DNA of 64,000 nucleotides from Variovorax saccharolyticus (GCF_030316765.1 NZ_JASZYT010000002.1:496001-560000), one strand, 5' to 3'. Positions 25,594 to 35,018 are shown, counted from the stretch's first letter. Numbers and translations: made by a program. The notes: generated by a model not told the origin, from the letters alone.

Positions 25594-26358
25594 ATGAGCG
25601 ACATCCTCGTCCACACCGAAGCCGGTGTGATGACCCTGACCTTCAACCGCCTCGACAAGAAGAACTCGATCACCAGCGCGATGTACGGCGAACTGGCCGA
25701 CGCGCTGGCCCAGGCCGAGCAGGACGGCGCGGTGCGCGCGGTGCTGATCCAGGGCGACGCCACGATCTTCAGCGCCGGCAACGACATCGGCGACTTCCTC
25801 AACAAGCCGCCGTCGACCGAGGAATCGCCGGTGTTCCGCTTCCTGCGCGGCATCGCGAGCTTCCCGAAGCCGATCGTGGCGGCCGTCTGCGGCCCGGCGG
25901 TGGGCATCGGCACCACGATGTTGTTCCACTGCGATCTGGTCTATGCCGGCGACAACGCGGCCTTCTCGATGCCCTTCGTCAACCTGGGCCTGTGCCCCGA
26001 AGCCGCATCGAGCCTGCTGGTGCCGCAGATGTTCGGCTACCACCGCGCGGCCGAGGCGCTGCTGCTGGGCGAACCCTTCATGGCCGAGGCGGCGCTCGAG
26101 GTCGGGCTGGTCAACCGCGTGGTGCCGCCGACCGAAGCCAACGGCATTGCCCAGGCGCAGGCGCGCAAGCTCGCGGCCAAGCCGCTGAGCGCCCTGATCG
26201 AGACCAAGCGCCTCATGAAGAAGTCGCAGCTGCCGGCGCTGCTCGAGCGCATGGGCGAAGAGGGCCAGAGCTTCGGCCGCATGCTGCGCGAGCCGGCGGC
26301 GCGCGAGGCCTTCACGGCCTTCATGGAAAAGCGCAAGCCCGACTTCTCGAAGGTCTGA
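25594..26358 (+). CDS. Enoyl-CoA hydratase/isomerase family protein
   Basis: A 254-residue crotonase. Oxyanion-hole segments are FSAGNDIGDF and VCGPAVGIGTTMLFHCDL. The usual Glu positions of hydratases are replaced (GIGTTML), whereas Glu is kept in LCPEAASSLL, a pattern seen in delta3,delta2-enoyl-CoA isomerase-like members. Isomerisation of unsaturated acyl-CoA is therefore as likely as hydration. The ATG at 25594 has AAGGA upstream. It ends a plus-strand run and converges with a thioesterase gene. Confidence 0.85.
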   Translation: MSDILVHTEAGVMTLTFNRLDKKNSITSAMYGELADALAQAEQDGAVRAVLIQGDATIFSAGNDIGDFLNKPPSTEESPVFRFLRGIASFPKPIVAAVCGPAVGIGTTMLFHCDLVYAGDNAAFSMPFVNLGLCPEAASSLLVPQMFGYHRAAEALLLGEPFMAEAALEVGLVNRVVPPTEANGIAQAQARKLAAKPLSALIETKRLMKKSQLPALLERMGEEGQSFGRMLREPAAREAFTAFMEKRKPDFSKV

Positions 26359-26374
26359 GCGGCCCGGAGGCCGC
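26359..26374. terminator. Stem-loop between convergent genes
   Basis: GCGGCC-CGGA-GGCCGC fills almost all of the 18 bp between two convergent stop codons. No T-run follows, so it would be a weak bidirectional terminator at best. Confidence 0.35.
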
Positions 26375-26376
26375 GG

Positions 26377-26799
26377 TCAGTCCTTCTCGATCGGCCGGGG
26401 CCGGCCGTCGTCGTCGATCGCGACGTACGTGAAGGTCGCCTCGGTCACCTTGATGTATTCGCCCTGCGCCCGGAAGCGCTCGGCGAAGACCTCGACCGTG
26501 ACCGTGATCGAGGTGCGCCCGATGCGCACCAGCTTCGAGTAGAACGACAGGATGTCGCCCAGCCGCACCGGCTGCTTGAAGATGAATTCGTTGACCGCCA
26601 CGGTCGCCATCCGGCCCTTGGCGTAGCGCGCCGGAATCACCGAGCCGGCCAGGTCGCACTGCGCCATGACCCAGCCGCCGAAGATGTCGCCATTGGCGTT
26701 GCAGTCGGCCGGCATGGGGATCACCTTGAGCACCAGCTCCATGTCGGCCGGTAGGCTCTTGAGCGTGGCGGGGAGGTTGGCGCTGGAATCTGCGGACAT
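26377..26799 (-). CDS. Acyl-CoA thioesterase, YciA-like hotdog protein
   Basis: A 140-residue single-hotdog thioesterase. NANGDIFGGWVMAQCDLAGS holds the catalytic Asp of the YciA/BACH group and VAVNEFIFKQPVRLGDILSFY follows as in that family. The ATG at 26799 is used because the conserved sequence begins shortly after it. It is divergent from the ATM1-type transporter across 61 bp, which must contain both promoters. Confidence 0.88.
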   Translation of the reverse strand: MSADSSANLPATLKSLPADMELVLKVIPMPADCNANGDIFGGWVMAQCDLAGSVIPARYAKGRMATVAVNEFIFKQPVRLGDILSFYSKLVRIGRTSITVTVEVFAERFRAQGEYIKVTEATFTYVAIDDDGRPRPIEKD

Positions 26800-26860
26800 G
26801 GGCACAATCTGGGGTCGGGTCGTCAGACCCTTCTGAAAACAACAGCCACGATTGTCTCCC

Positions 26861-28693
26861 ATGCGCCGCAGCGGCGAAGCACTTTCCTCTCCCCACCCCA
26901 CCTCGGCGGGCACGCCCGCCCGCAGCGACCGATCCGACTGGGCGACGCTGCGGCGGCTGTTTCCCTACCTCTGGCGTTACAAATGGCGCGTGATGGCGGC
27001 GCTGGCCTTCATGGTCGGCGCCAAGGTCGCCAATGTGGGCGTGCCGGTGCTGCTCAAGAACCTGGTCGATGCGATGTCGATCAAGCCCGGCAGCGCCGCC
27101 TCGCTGCTGGTGGTGCCGGTCGGGCTGCTGGTCGCCTACGGGCTGCTGCGGCTGTCGACCGCGGTCTTCAACGAGCTGCGTGAGCTGGTCTTCGCCAAGG
27201 CCACCGAGGGCGCGGCGCGCAGCATCTCGCTGGAGGTGTTCCAGCACCTGCATGCGCTGAGCCTGCGCTTCCACCTGGAGCGCCAGACCGGCGGCATGAC
27301 GCGCGACATCGAGCGCGGCACGCGCGGCGTGCATTCGCTGATCTCGATGTCGCTCTACAGCATCGTGCCGACGATCATCGAGCTGACGCTGGTGCTGACC
27401 ATCCTGGGCGTGAAGTTCGACTCGGGCTTCGTCTGGATCACGCTGGCCGCGCTGGTGGTCTACATCTCCTTCACGGTGGTCGTGACCGAATGGCGGACCC
27501 AGTTCCGCAAGACCATGAACGAGCTCGACTCGGTGGCGCAGAGCCGCGCGGTCGATTCGCTGCTCAACTACGAGACGGTCAAGTACTTCAATAACGAAGG
27601 CTTCGAGGCCGGCCGCTACGACGCCAGCCTGGAGCGCTACCGCAAGGCGGCGGTCAAGAGCCAGACCACGCTCAGCATGCTGAACGCGGGCCAGCAGTGC
27701 CTGATCGCGGTCAGCCTGGTGGCGATGCTCTACCGTGCCACGCAGGGCGTGGTCGACGGCCACATGACGCTGGGCGACCTGGTGATGGTCAACGCCTTCA
27801 TGATCCAGCTCTACATTCCGCTCAATTTCCTGGGCGTGATCTACCGCGAGATCAAGCAGAGCCTGACCGATCTCGACAAGATGTTCGTGCTGCTCGAGAA
27901 GGAGCGCGAGGTGCGCGACGCGCCGGAGGCCCGGCCGCTGGCGGGCCGCGATTCGACGGTGCGCTTCGAGGACGTCAGCTTCGCCTACGAGGCGGCGCGG
28001 CCGATCCTGAAGCACGTGAGTTTCGAGATTCCGGCCGGCAAGACGGTGGCCGTGGTCGGCCCGTCGGGCTCCGGCAAGTCGACGCTGGCCCGATTGCTCT
28101 ACCGCTTCTACGACGTCCAGCAGGGCCGCATCACGATCGGCGGCGAGGACATCCGGCAGGTGACGCAGGCCAGCGTGCGGCAGGCGATCGGCATCGTGCC
28201 GCAGGACACGGTGCTGTTCAACGACACGGTCGAATACAACATCGCCTACGGCCGTCCCGGCGCTGGCCGGGAAGAGGTGGAGGAGGCCGCGCGGGCGGCG
28301 CGCATCCACGACTTCATCGTCCACACGCCCAAGGGCTACGAGACCATGGTCGGCGAGCGCGGGCTGAAGCTCTCGGGCGGCGAGAAGCAGCGGGTGGCGA
28401 TTGCGCGCACCCTGCTCAAGAACCCGCCGATCGTGATCTTCGACGAGGCCACCTCGGCGCTGGACTCGGCCAACGAGCGGGCGATCCAGTCGGAGCTCAA
28501 GAGCGCGGCGCGCAACAAGACCACGCTGGTGATCGCGCACCGCCTGTCGACGGTGGTCGACGCGCACGAGATCCTGGTGCTCGAGAGCGGCGTGATCGTC
28601 GAGCGCGGCACCCATGCGCAGTTGCTGGAAAGCCAGGGCAAGTACGCCCAGATGTGGCGCTTGCAGAAGCTCGAGGCCGAGCCGGTGCTGTGA
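26861..28693 (+). CDS. ABC exporter, ATM1/HMT1 type (fused permease-ATPase)
   Basis: A 610-residue half-transporter with an N-terminal six-helix domain (about 35-330) and a C-terminal ATPase: Walker [10 protein letters not shown] (about 400), signature LSGGEKQR (about 504) and Walker B IVIFDEATSAL (about 524). The segments YETVKYFNNEGFEAGRYD and LNFLGVIYREIKQSLTDLDKMF are diagnostic of the ATM1/ABCB7 group, which exports glutathione-linked or sulfur compounds for metal homeostasis and Fe-S supply. The ATG at 26861 is preferred to an in-frame TTG nine bases earlier. Confidence 0.9.
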   Translation: MRRSGEALSSPHPTSAGTPARSDRSDWATLRRLFPYLWRYKWRVMAALAFMVGAKVANVGVPVLLKNLVDAMSIKPGSAASLLVVPVGLLVAYGLLRLSTAVFNELRELVFAKATEGAARSISLEVFQHLHALSLRFHLERQTGGMTRDIERGTRGVHSLISMSLYSIVPTIIELTLVLTILGVKFDSGFVWITLAALVVYISFTVVVTEWRTQFRKTMNELDSVAQSRAVDSLLNYETVKYFNNEGFEAGRYDASLERYRKAAVKSQTTLSMLNAGQQCLIAVSLVAMLYRATQGVVDGHMTLGDLVMVNAFMIQLYIPLNFLGVIYREIKQSLTDLDKMFVLLEKEREVRDAPEARPLAGRDSTVRFEDVSFAYEAARPILKHVSFEIPAGKTVAVVGPSGSGKSTLARLLYRFYDVQQGRITIGGEDIRQVTQASVRQAIGIVPQDTVLFNDTVEYNIAYGRPGAGREEVEEAARAARIHDFIVHTPKGYETMVGERGLKLSGGEKQRVAIARTLLKNPPIVIFDEATSALDSANERAIQSELKSAARNKTTLVIAHRLSTVVDAHEILVLESGVIVERGTHAQLLESQGKYAQMWRLQKLEAEPVL

Positions 28694-28725
28694 ACCCTTT
28701 TTGTTGATTCAGGAGCATGTCGAGA

Positions 28726-29670
28726 ATGTCGGAAAAGATTCCCCTGTTGGTACTCAACAGTCTGTCGCGAGCCCACCAGGCGCAGCTCGCCGCGGTCTAC
28801 GACCTGACCTACCTGCCGCTGGCGGCGCAGGCCGAGCGCGAGGCGCTGCTCGCCGCCCAGGGCGGGCGCTTCCGCGCGGTGCTGACGATCGGCTCGATCG
28901 GTCTCACGGCCGCGGACATCGCCGCGATGCCGAAGCTGGAACTGGTGTGTTGCATGGGTGCGGGCTATGAAGGCGTTGCGCTGGAGGCGGCGCGCGCGCG
29001 GGGCATCGCGCTCGCGAACGGCGCAGGCACCAACGACGACTGCGTGGCCGACCACGCCATGGGCCTGCTGATCGGCGCGATGCGCCACATCCGCACGCTC
29101 GACCGCCTGTGCCGCGAAGGCGTGCGGCGCGAGACGATTCCGCATCCGCCCAACGTGTCGGGCAAGCGCCTCGGCATCGTGGGCCTGGGCATGATCGGCC
29201 AGAAGATCGCGCGGCGCGCGGCCGGCTTCGACATGCCGATCGGCTATCACAACCGGCAGCCGCGCGAGGGCGTTGCGCACCGCTACTTCGACAGCGTGCG
29301 GTCGCTGGCCGACTGGGCCGATATCCTGGTGGTCGCGACGCCGGGGGGTGCCGGCACGCGCCACCTGGTGGACGCGGCCATCCTCGATGCGCTGGGGCCG
29401 CAGGGTTTCCTGATCAACATCTCGCGCGGCAGCGTGGTCGATACCGAGGCCCTGGCGGCGGCCCTGCGCGAAGGGCGCATCGCCGGGGCGGGGCTCGATG
29501 TCTACGAGAGCGAGCCGCTGCCGCCGGAGCCCCTGATCGGACTCGACAACGTGCTGCTGACGCCGCACATGGCGGGCTGGTCGCCCGAGGCTACGCAGGC
29601 CTCGGTGGACCGCTTCATGGCGAATGCCGAGGGGCACTTTTCGGGGCGTGGGGTGGTGTCGCCTATCTGA
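28726..29670 (+). CDS. D-2-hydroxyacid dehydrogenase (glyoxylate/hydroxypyruvate reductase-like)
   Basis: A protein of 314 residues with the NAD(P) motif GIVGLGMIGQKIARRAAGF (about 149) and the catalytic set: Arg in NISRGSVVD, Glu in GLDVYESEP and His in LTPHMAGWS. It reduces a 2-keto acid such as glyoxylate or hydroxypyruvate. Two starts are possible: AGGAG (28711-28715) is only one base from the ATG at 28717 and ten from the one at 28726, so the latter is used. Confidence 0.88.
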   Translation: MSEKIPLLVLNSLSRAHQAQLAAVYDLTYLPLAAQAEREALLAAQGGRFRAVLTIGSIGLTAADIAAMPKLELVCCMGAGYEGVALEAARARGIALANGAGTNDDCVADHAMGLLIGAMRHIRTLDRLCREGVRRETIPHPPNVSGKRLGIVGLGMIGQKIARRAAGFDMPIGYHNRQPREGVAHRYFDSVRSLADWADILVVATPGGAGTRHLVDAAILDALGPQGFLINISRGSVVDTEALAAALREGRIAGAGLDVYESEPLPPEPLIGLDNVLLTPHMAGWSPEATQASVDRFMANAEGHFSGRGVVSPI

Positions 29671-29698
29671 TCTGTTGGCGGCGTGGGCTGTGTGGGCG

Positions 29699-29888
29699 GC
29701 GGTGGCGGACGGTATGCCCCGGGCCGGCCGACGTCACCGGCCGCTGCGCGGCTGCCCTGCGCTGCTCACGGTACGCGGGGTCCGCGCAAACTCGCTTCGC
29801 TCAAACACGCGCGGCCCTTTTTCCGCGCACCGCTGCGCTGCTCGGCGGTGCCTCAACGGCCAGCCCGGGGCATACCGCCCACCACCGC
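29699..29888. repeat. Long imperfect inverted repeat (possible MITE-like or REP-like element)
   Basis: The 32-base arms 29699-29730 and 29857-29888 are reverse complements with three mismatches, sharing the core GGTATGCCCCGGGC. The 126-bp interior holds further partial symmetry (CTGCGCTGCTC near 29757 and again near 29832) and a GCGCGG/CCGCGC pair around CCCTTTTT. No reading frame is convincing here. Similar GC-rich intergenic repeats are common in this bacterial group, as I recall. It could fold as a large hairpin RNA at the end of the dehydrogenase and amidase transcripts. Confidence 0.6.
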
Positions 29889-29905
29889 TGACAGGTCGAG
29901 GCTCC

Positions 29906-31348
29906 TCAACCAATCGCGGAAGGCTTCAAGTTCCCCCACCCGCAGGCCAGGTCATACGCATGCCCCAGCTGCAGCACCGCCATGTCCGCGTGTGCCGGCC
30001 CCGCGATCTGCAGGCCCATCGGCAACCCCTCGCCGTTGAATCCTGCGCGCACATTGAGCGTCGGCAGCCCGGCCAGCGTGAAGGGCGTGACGATCTCCAT
30101 CCAGCGGTGGTAGGTGTCGCTCTCCACGCCGCCGACCGACTTGGGCCAGGTCAGTGCCGCGTCGAACGGAAAGACCTGCGCCGTCGGTGCCACCACGAAG
30201 TCGAAGCGCTCGAAGGCCCGCAGGAACGCGCGGTAGACGTTGGAGCGATAGACCGAGGCCTGGTACAGCGCCGCGGCGTCGAGCAGGAGGCTCTGCTCGA
30301 TCTCCCAGCGCGCCTCGGGCTTGAGCTTGGCGCGCAGCGTCGGGTCGGCATGCGCGGCGCCCAGCTTGCCGCCGACCAGCAGTTGGCGCAGCCGCAGCCA
30401 GGCGGTCCAGTTCTGCTCGCGCGGCACGTCTAGCTGGCACGGCTCGACCTCGCAGCCGAGATCGTCGAAGGTCTTCAGCGCGCCCTCGCACAGTTCGCGC
30501 ACGCCGGGCGCCAGCGGCAGATCGGGCCAGATGCTGCCGAGCCAGCCGATGTGCAGGCCCCGCGTGTCGCTGTCGAGCCGCAGCGCATCGGGCGAGGGCA
30601 GGGCGCCTTCGAGCGACAGCGGCAGCCGTGGATCGAAGCCTGCCTGCACCGCGAGCAGGCGCGCCGCATCCTCGACGCTGCGCGCCATCGGTCCCTCGGT
30701 GCCGAGCTGCTGCAGGAACAGATCGTCATCCGGCGCACCGGGCACCCGGCCGCGCGAGGGCCGAAAGCCGATCACGTTGTTGAAGGCGGCAGGGTTGCGC
30801 AGCGAGCCGCCCATGTCGCTGCCGTCGGCAACCGGCAGCATGCCGAGGGCCAGCGCCACCGCGGCCCCGCCGCTGCTGCCGCCGGCGCTGAGCGCGGGCT
30901 GCCAGGCATTCAGGGTGGTGCCGAAGACCGTGTTGTAGGTGTGCGAGCCGAGCCCGAACTCGGGCGTGTTGGTCTTGCCGATGACGATCGCACCGGCGTC
31001 GCGCATGCGGGCCACATGAAGGCTGTCGCTGCGCGCCGGCGTGCGCGGCGCGATCGGCGATCCCATCGAGGTCGGCAGGCCGGCGGCATGGCTCAGGTCC
31101 TTGACCGCCAGCGGGAAGCCGTGCATCCAGCCAAGGCGCTCGCCGCGCGCGATCCGGGCATCGCGCTCGTCCGCTTCGACCAGCAGCTGCTCCGGGTCGC
31201 GCAGCGAGACGATCGCGTTGAAGCGCGGGTTCAGCGCCTCGATGCGCGCCAGCGCGGCGCTCATCAGCTCGCGGCAGGAGACCGCGCGGGTGGCGATCAG
31301 TCGTGACAGGCGGGTGGCGTCGAGGGCAAGAAGTTCGGCGGCGTTCAT
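29906..31348 (-). CDS. Amidase-signature-family amidase
   Basis: A 480-residue amidase with the Ser-cisSer-Lys triad: Lys83 in FPLAVKDLSHA, cis-Ser158 in SAGGSSGGAA and nucleophile Ser182 in SDMGGSLRNPA; the 24-residue spacing between the Ser residues is canonical. It hydrolyses an amide bond of unknown substrate. It is transcribed divergently from a LysR gene with a 60-bp gap, the usual regulator-target layout. Confidence 0.9.
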   Translation of the reverse strand: MNAAELLALDATRLSRLIATRAVSCRELMSAALARIEALNPRFNAIVSLRDPEQLLVEADERDARIARGERLGWMHGFPLAVKDLSHAAGLPTSMGSPIAPRTPARSDSLHVARMRDAGAIVIGKTNTPEFGLGSHTYNTVFGTTLNAWQPALSAGGSSGGAAVALALGMLPVADGSDMGGSLRNPAAFNNVIGFRPSRGRVPGAPDDDLFLQQLGTEGPMARSVEDAARLLAVQAGFDPRLPLSLEGALPSPDALRLDSDTRGLHIGWLGSIWPDLPLAPGVRELCEGALKTFDDLGCEVEPCQLDVPREQNWTAWLRLRQLLVGGKLGAAHADPTLRAKLKPEARWEIEQSLLLDAAALYQASVYRSNVYRAFLRAFERFDFVVAPTAQVFPFDAALTWPKSVGGVESDTYHRWMEIVTPFTLAGLPTLNVRAGFNGEGLPMGLQIAGPAHADMAVLQLGHAYDLACGWGNLKPSAIG

Positions 31349-31408
31349 GGCGGCGGCGGGGCGGGTTGGCGATGCACCAGTATGTCGCAGCGCTCGCATA
31401 ATCGCCCG

Positions 31409-32359
31409 ATGGAAACCAAGTGGCTCGAAGACTTCGTCAGCCTGGCAGAGACCCGCAGCTTCAGCCGATCGGCCCAGCTGCGCCATGTCACCCAACCGGC
31501 CTTCTCGCGCCGGATCCAGGCGCTCGAAGGCTGGGCCGGCACCGACCTGGTCGACCGCAGCTCCTACCCCACGCGCCTGACGCCCGCCGGCCAGACCCTC
31601 TACGGCCAGGCGATCGAGATGCTGCAGGCGCTGCAGAGCACGCGCGCCATGCTGCGCGGGCATTCGGCGGTGGCGCAGGACGTGATCGAGTTCGCGATCC
31701 CGCACACGCTGGCCTTCACCTTCTTCCCGGCCTGGATCACCAGCCTGCGCGAGCAGTTCGGGCCGATGAAGAGCCGGCTGATCGCGCTCAACGTGCACGA
31801 CGCCGTGCTGCGCCTGGTCGAAGGCAGCTGCGATGTGCTGATCGCCTATCACCACGCCTCGCAGCCGCTGCCGCTCGACGCCAATCGCTACGAGATGGTG
31901 AGCCTCGGCGAAGAGGTGGTCGCGCCCTGGGTCAAGCCCGATGCCGACGGCGCGCCGCGCTACCGCCTGCCGGGCCGTGCCGGGCAGCCGCTGCCTTATC
32001 TGGGCTATGCGCCGGGCGCCTATCTCGGGCGCGTCGTCGACCAGTTGCTCAAGGAATCCGGCACCGCGATACATCTCGACCGGGTCTACGAGACCGACAT
32101 GGCCGAGGGCCTCAAGGTGATGGCGCTCGAAGGCCACGGCATCGCCTTCCTGCCGCAGAGCGCAGTGCGCAAGGAGGTTCGCGCGCGCACGCTGGTGAGC
32201 GCGTTGCCGCCCGAGATCGACCGCCTCGACGCCACGATGGAAATCCGCGCCTATCGGGAGCGGCCCGGCACGCCGGCCTCGAAGAGCGTCGGTCGTGTCG
32301 GCAAGGGAGCCGCGGACGCGTTGTGGGCCTACCTCGTGCAGGCGCAGGGTTCAGGCTGA
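31409..32359 (+). CDS. LysR-family regulator, HypT/YjiE-like
   Basis: A 316-residue LysR-type regulator. The winged HTH opens METKWLEDFVSLAETRSF and continues with RHVTQPAFSRRIQALE, which resembles the HypT (YjiE) subgroup of E. coli that responds to hypochlorite. The effector domain follows (about 95-300). Being divergent from the amidase, it probably controls it; the HypT resemblance is from memory and does not prove the same signal. Confidence 0.85.
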   Translation: METKWLEDFVSLAETRSFSRSAQLRHVTQPAFSRRIQALEGWAGTDLVDRSSYPTRLTPAGQTLYGQAIEMLQALQSTRAMLRGHSAVAQDVIEFAIPHTLAFTFFPAWITSLREQFGPMKSRLIALNVHDAVLRLVEGSCDVLIAYHHASQPLPLDANRYEMVSLGEEVVAPWVKPDADGAPRYRLPGRAGQPLPYLGYAPGAYLGRVVDQLLKESGTAIHLDRVYETDMAEGLKVMALEGHGIAFLPQSAVRKEVRARTLVSALPPEIDRLDATMEIRAYRERPGTPASKSVGRVGKGAADALWAYLVQAQGSG

Positions 32360-32612
32360 CTTCGTCGATTTGTGCACTGCACAATCTATGACCCGCCGAC
32401 ATGCCAACCGCCGCATTCGGCATTGGGCGCAAGCGCAAAGTGTGACTAAAGTCCGCCTCACGTTTTTTTCGGGCACAAAGGCTGCTTTGATCAAGGTGTT
32501 CGCGAATCGGTCCGCCCGTTCAAGGTGCATTGCGCACCGGGTTGGTCCGGGTATGGCGCAGAATGCGGGCGTCTAGAATTTCGAGTCTTTCTCTCAGTCT
32601 CAGGAGTCAAGT

Positions 32613-33515
32613 ATGAAGAAGCAGGTATTGGCGTTGGCCGTGATGGTGCTCGCCGCAGGAGGAGCCTTCGCCCAGGCCAACGACACGCTGGCCAAGATCA
32701 AGTCGAGCGGTGCTGTGACGATGGGCGTTCGCGACTCGTCCGGCGCGCTGGCCTACACCATCGGCGACGGCAAGTACGTCGGCTTCCACACCGAAATGTC
32801 GGAGCGCATCCTGGCCGACATCCAGAAGCAGCTCGGCCTGCCCAAGCTGGAGATCAAGCGCCAGCTGGTGACCTCGCAGAACCGCGTGCCGCTGGTTCAG
32901 AACGGCACCGTCGACCTCGAGTGCGGCTCGACCACCAACAACGCCACGCGCCAGAAGGACGTCGGCTTCGCGATCACGACCTACGTCGAGGAAGTGCGCA
33001 TCGCGGTCAAGGCCAATTCGGGCATCAACTCGATCAAGGACCTCAACGGCAAGAACGTCGCCACCACCACCGGCACGACCTCGGTCCAGACCCTGCGCAA
33101 GAACGAACGCGCCCAGGGCATCGACTTCAAGGAAGTCATGGGCAAGGACCACGCCGACAGCTTCCTGCTGCTCGAGTCGGGCCGTGCCGACGCCTTCGTG
33201 ATGGACGGCCAGATCCTGGCCGGCAACATCGCCAAGTCCAAGGCTCCGGCGGACTTCAAGATCGTCGGCGAAGCGCTGTCGGTCGAGCCGATCGCCTGCA
33301 TGCTGCGCAAGGACGACCCGGCCTTCCAGAAGGCGGTCGACGACAGCATCAAGCGCCAGATTGCCGACGGCTCGCTGGCCAAGCTCTACGACAAGTGGTT
33401 CATGCAGCCGATTCCGCCGACCAACACCAAGGTCGGCCTGCCTCTGTCGGAAGCGACCAAGGCCGCGTGGGCGAACCCCAACAACAAGCCGATGGAAGAC
33501 TACGCCAAGAAGTGA
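32613..33515 (+). CDS. gltI: Glutamate/aspartate ABC transporter substrate-binding protein
   Basis: A 300-residue periplasmic protein. Signal peptide is about 1-21 (MKKQVLALAVMVLAAGGAFA), then DTLAKIKSSGAVTMGVRDSSG, the standard opening of GltI. VDLECGSTTNNATRQKDVGF is the ligand-binding hallmark of the Glu/Asp group. AGGAGT precedes the ATG. It heads gltIJKL but is separated from gltJ by a strong terminator. The 253 bp upstream hold no gene and presumably the operon promoter. Confidence 0.92.
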   Translation: MKKQVLALAVMVLAAGGAFAQANDTLAKIKSSGAVTMGVRDSSGALAYTIGDGKYVGFHTEMSERILADIQKQLGLPKLEIKRQLVTSQNRVPLVQNGTVDLECGSTTNNATRQKDVGFAITTYVEEVRIAVKANSGINSIKDLNGKNVATTTGTTSVQTLRKNERAQGIDFKEVMGKDHADSFLLLESGRADAFVMDGQILAGNIAKSKAPADFKIVGEALSVEPIACMLRKDDPAFQKAVDDSIKRQIADGSLAKLYDKWFMQPIPPTNTKVGLPLSEATKAAWANPNNKPMEDYAKK

Positions 33516-33540
33516 GTCGCGTGGGCTGACGCATGAACCA

Positions 33541-33571
33541 ACGCCCGCCTCTTCCGGCGGGCGTTTGTTTT
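33541..33571 (+). terminator. Rho-independent terminator inside gltIJKL
   Basis: ACGCCCGCC-TCTTCC-GGCGGGCGT is a perfect nine-pair stem followed by TTGTTTT, a textbook terminator 26 bp after gltI. It should let gltI be made in excess over the permease and ATPase genes. Confidence 0.85.
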
Positions 33572-33605
33572 ATGAGATGCCTCCAACAATGATCGAGGAG
33601 TAGAA

Positions 33606-34334
33606 ATGGGAAATTGGGATTGGCAGGTCTTCCTGCAAGATCCGGGCGGCAAGATACCGACCTACTGGCAATGGCTGGTGTCGGCCTGGGGCTGGACGGT
33701 GTCGGTGTCCTTGTGCTCGCTGGTCGTGGCGCTGGTGCTCGGCTCGCTGGTCGGCGTGATCCGCACGCTGCCCGACAGCCCCTGGCTGGTGCGCTTCGGC
33801 AATGCCTGGGTCGAGCTGTTCCGCAACATCCCGCTGCTGGTCCAGATTTTCCTCTGGTACCACGTGGTGCCGAAGATGTTCCCGGTCATGGCTGGCTTGC
33901 CGCCCTTCATCCTGGTGGTGTTCGCGCTCGGCTTCTTCACCTCGGCCCGGATCGCGGAGCAGCTGCGCTCCGGCATCCAGGCGCTGCCCAAGGGCCAGCG
34001 CTACGCGGGCATGGCGGTGGGCTTCACGACCTGGCAGTACTACCGCTACGTGATCCTGCCGATGGCCTACCGGATCATCATCCCGCCGCTCACCAGCGAG
34101 TCGATGAACATCTTCAAGAACTCGTCGGTCGCGTTCGCGGTGTCGATTCCCGAGATGATCCAGTTCGCGATGCAGGCCGGCGAGGAGACTGCGCGCGTGA
34201 CCGAGATGTACATGGCCGTGACCGTGCTCTACGTGATCTCGGCGATGGTCATCAACCGCATCATGGCCTGGGTCGAGAAGAAGGTCCGCGTGCCGGGCTT
34301 CGTCGTGGCCGGCACCGGCGGCGGAGGACACTGA
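33606..34334 (+). CDS. gltJ: Glutamate/aspartate ABC transporter permease
   Basis: A 242-residue permease of the HisM/GltJ family with five hydrophobic helices. VELFRNIPLLVQIFLWYHVVPKMFP and the EAA-like loop QRYAGMAVGFTTWQYYRYVILPMAYRIIIPPL are the expected family blocks. GAGGAG lies just upstream of the ATG, and the stop is one base from gltK. Confidence 0.92.
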   Translation: MGNWDWQVFLQDPGGKIPTYWQWLVSAWGWTVSVSLCSLVVALVLGSLVGVIRTLPDSPWLVRFGNAWVELFRNIPLLVQIFLWYHVVPKMFPVMAGLPPFILVVFALGFFTSARIAEQLRSGIQALPKGQRYAGMAVGFTTWQYYRYVILPMAYRIIIPPLTSESMNIFKNSSVAFAVSIPEMIQFAMQAGEETARVTEMYMAVTVLYVISAMVINRIMAWVEKKVRVPGFVVAGTGGGGH

Positions 34335-34335
34335 C

Positions 34336-35001
34336 ATGAATCTCGACCTCACATTCTTCAACTGGGCCGTCGTCAGCAGCTTCCTGCTGAAGGGCCTCTA
34401 CTTCAGCGTCTTCCTGACCGTGGTCGCCACGCTGGGCGGCATCTTCTTCGGCACCCTGCTGGCGCTGATGCGGCTGTCGGGCAAGAAATGGCTCGACGTG
34501 CCCGCGGCCATCTACGTCAACGGCATGCGCAGCATTCCGCTGGTGATGGTGATCCTGTGGTTCTTCCTGCTGGTCCCCAACATCATCGGGCGGCCGATCG
34601 GGCCCGAGTACTCGGCGATCATCACCTTCATCGCGTTCGAGGCGGCCTACTTCAGCGAGATCATGCGCGCCGGCATCCAGTCGATTCCGCGCGGGCAGGT
34701 GTTCGCGGGGCAGGCGGTGGGCATGACCTACAGCCAGAACATGAAGCTGGTGATCCTGCCGCAGGCCTTCCGCAACATGCTGCCGGTGCTGCTGACGCAG
34801 ACCATCATCCTGTTCCAGGACACCTCGCTGGTCTACGCCATCGGCGCCTACGACCTGTTCAAGGGCTTCGACACCGCAGGCAAGAACTTCGGCCGCCCCG
34901 AAGAGGCTTATCTGCTGGCCGCCGTCGTCTACTTCGTGTTGTGCTATTCGCTCTCCTGGCTGGTGAAGCGTCTGCACAAGAAGATCGCCATCATCCGCTG
35001 A
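34336..35001 (+). CDS. gltK: Glutamate/aspartate ABC transporter permease
   Basis: A 221-residue permease partner of GltJ. The RSIPLVMVILWFFLLVPNIIGRPIGPEYSA segment and the EAA loop GQAVGMTYSQNMKLVILPQAFRNMLPVL are visible. The ATG follows the gltJ stop after one base, so translation is coupled. Confidence 0.92.
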   Translation: MNLDLTFFNWAVVSSFLLKGLYFSVFLTVVATLGGIFFGTLLALMRLSGKKWLDVPAAIYVNGMRSIPLVMVILWFFLLVPNIIGRPIGPEYSAIITFIAFEAAYFSEIMRAGIQSIPRGQVFAGQAVGMTYSQNMKLVILPQAFRNMLPVLLTQTIILFQDTSLVYAIGAYDLFKGFDTAGKNFGRPEEAYLLAAVVYFVLCYSLSWLVKRLHKKIAIIR

Positions 35002-35018
35002 GCTGAAGGAGCAAACCG

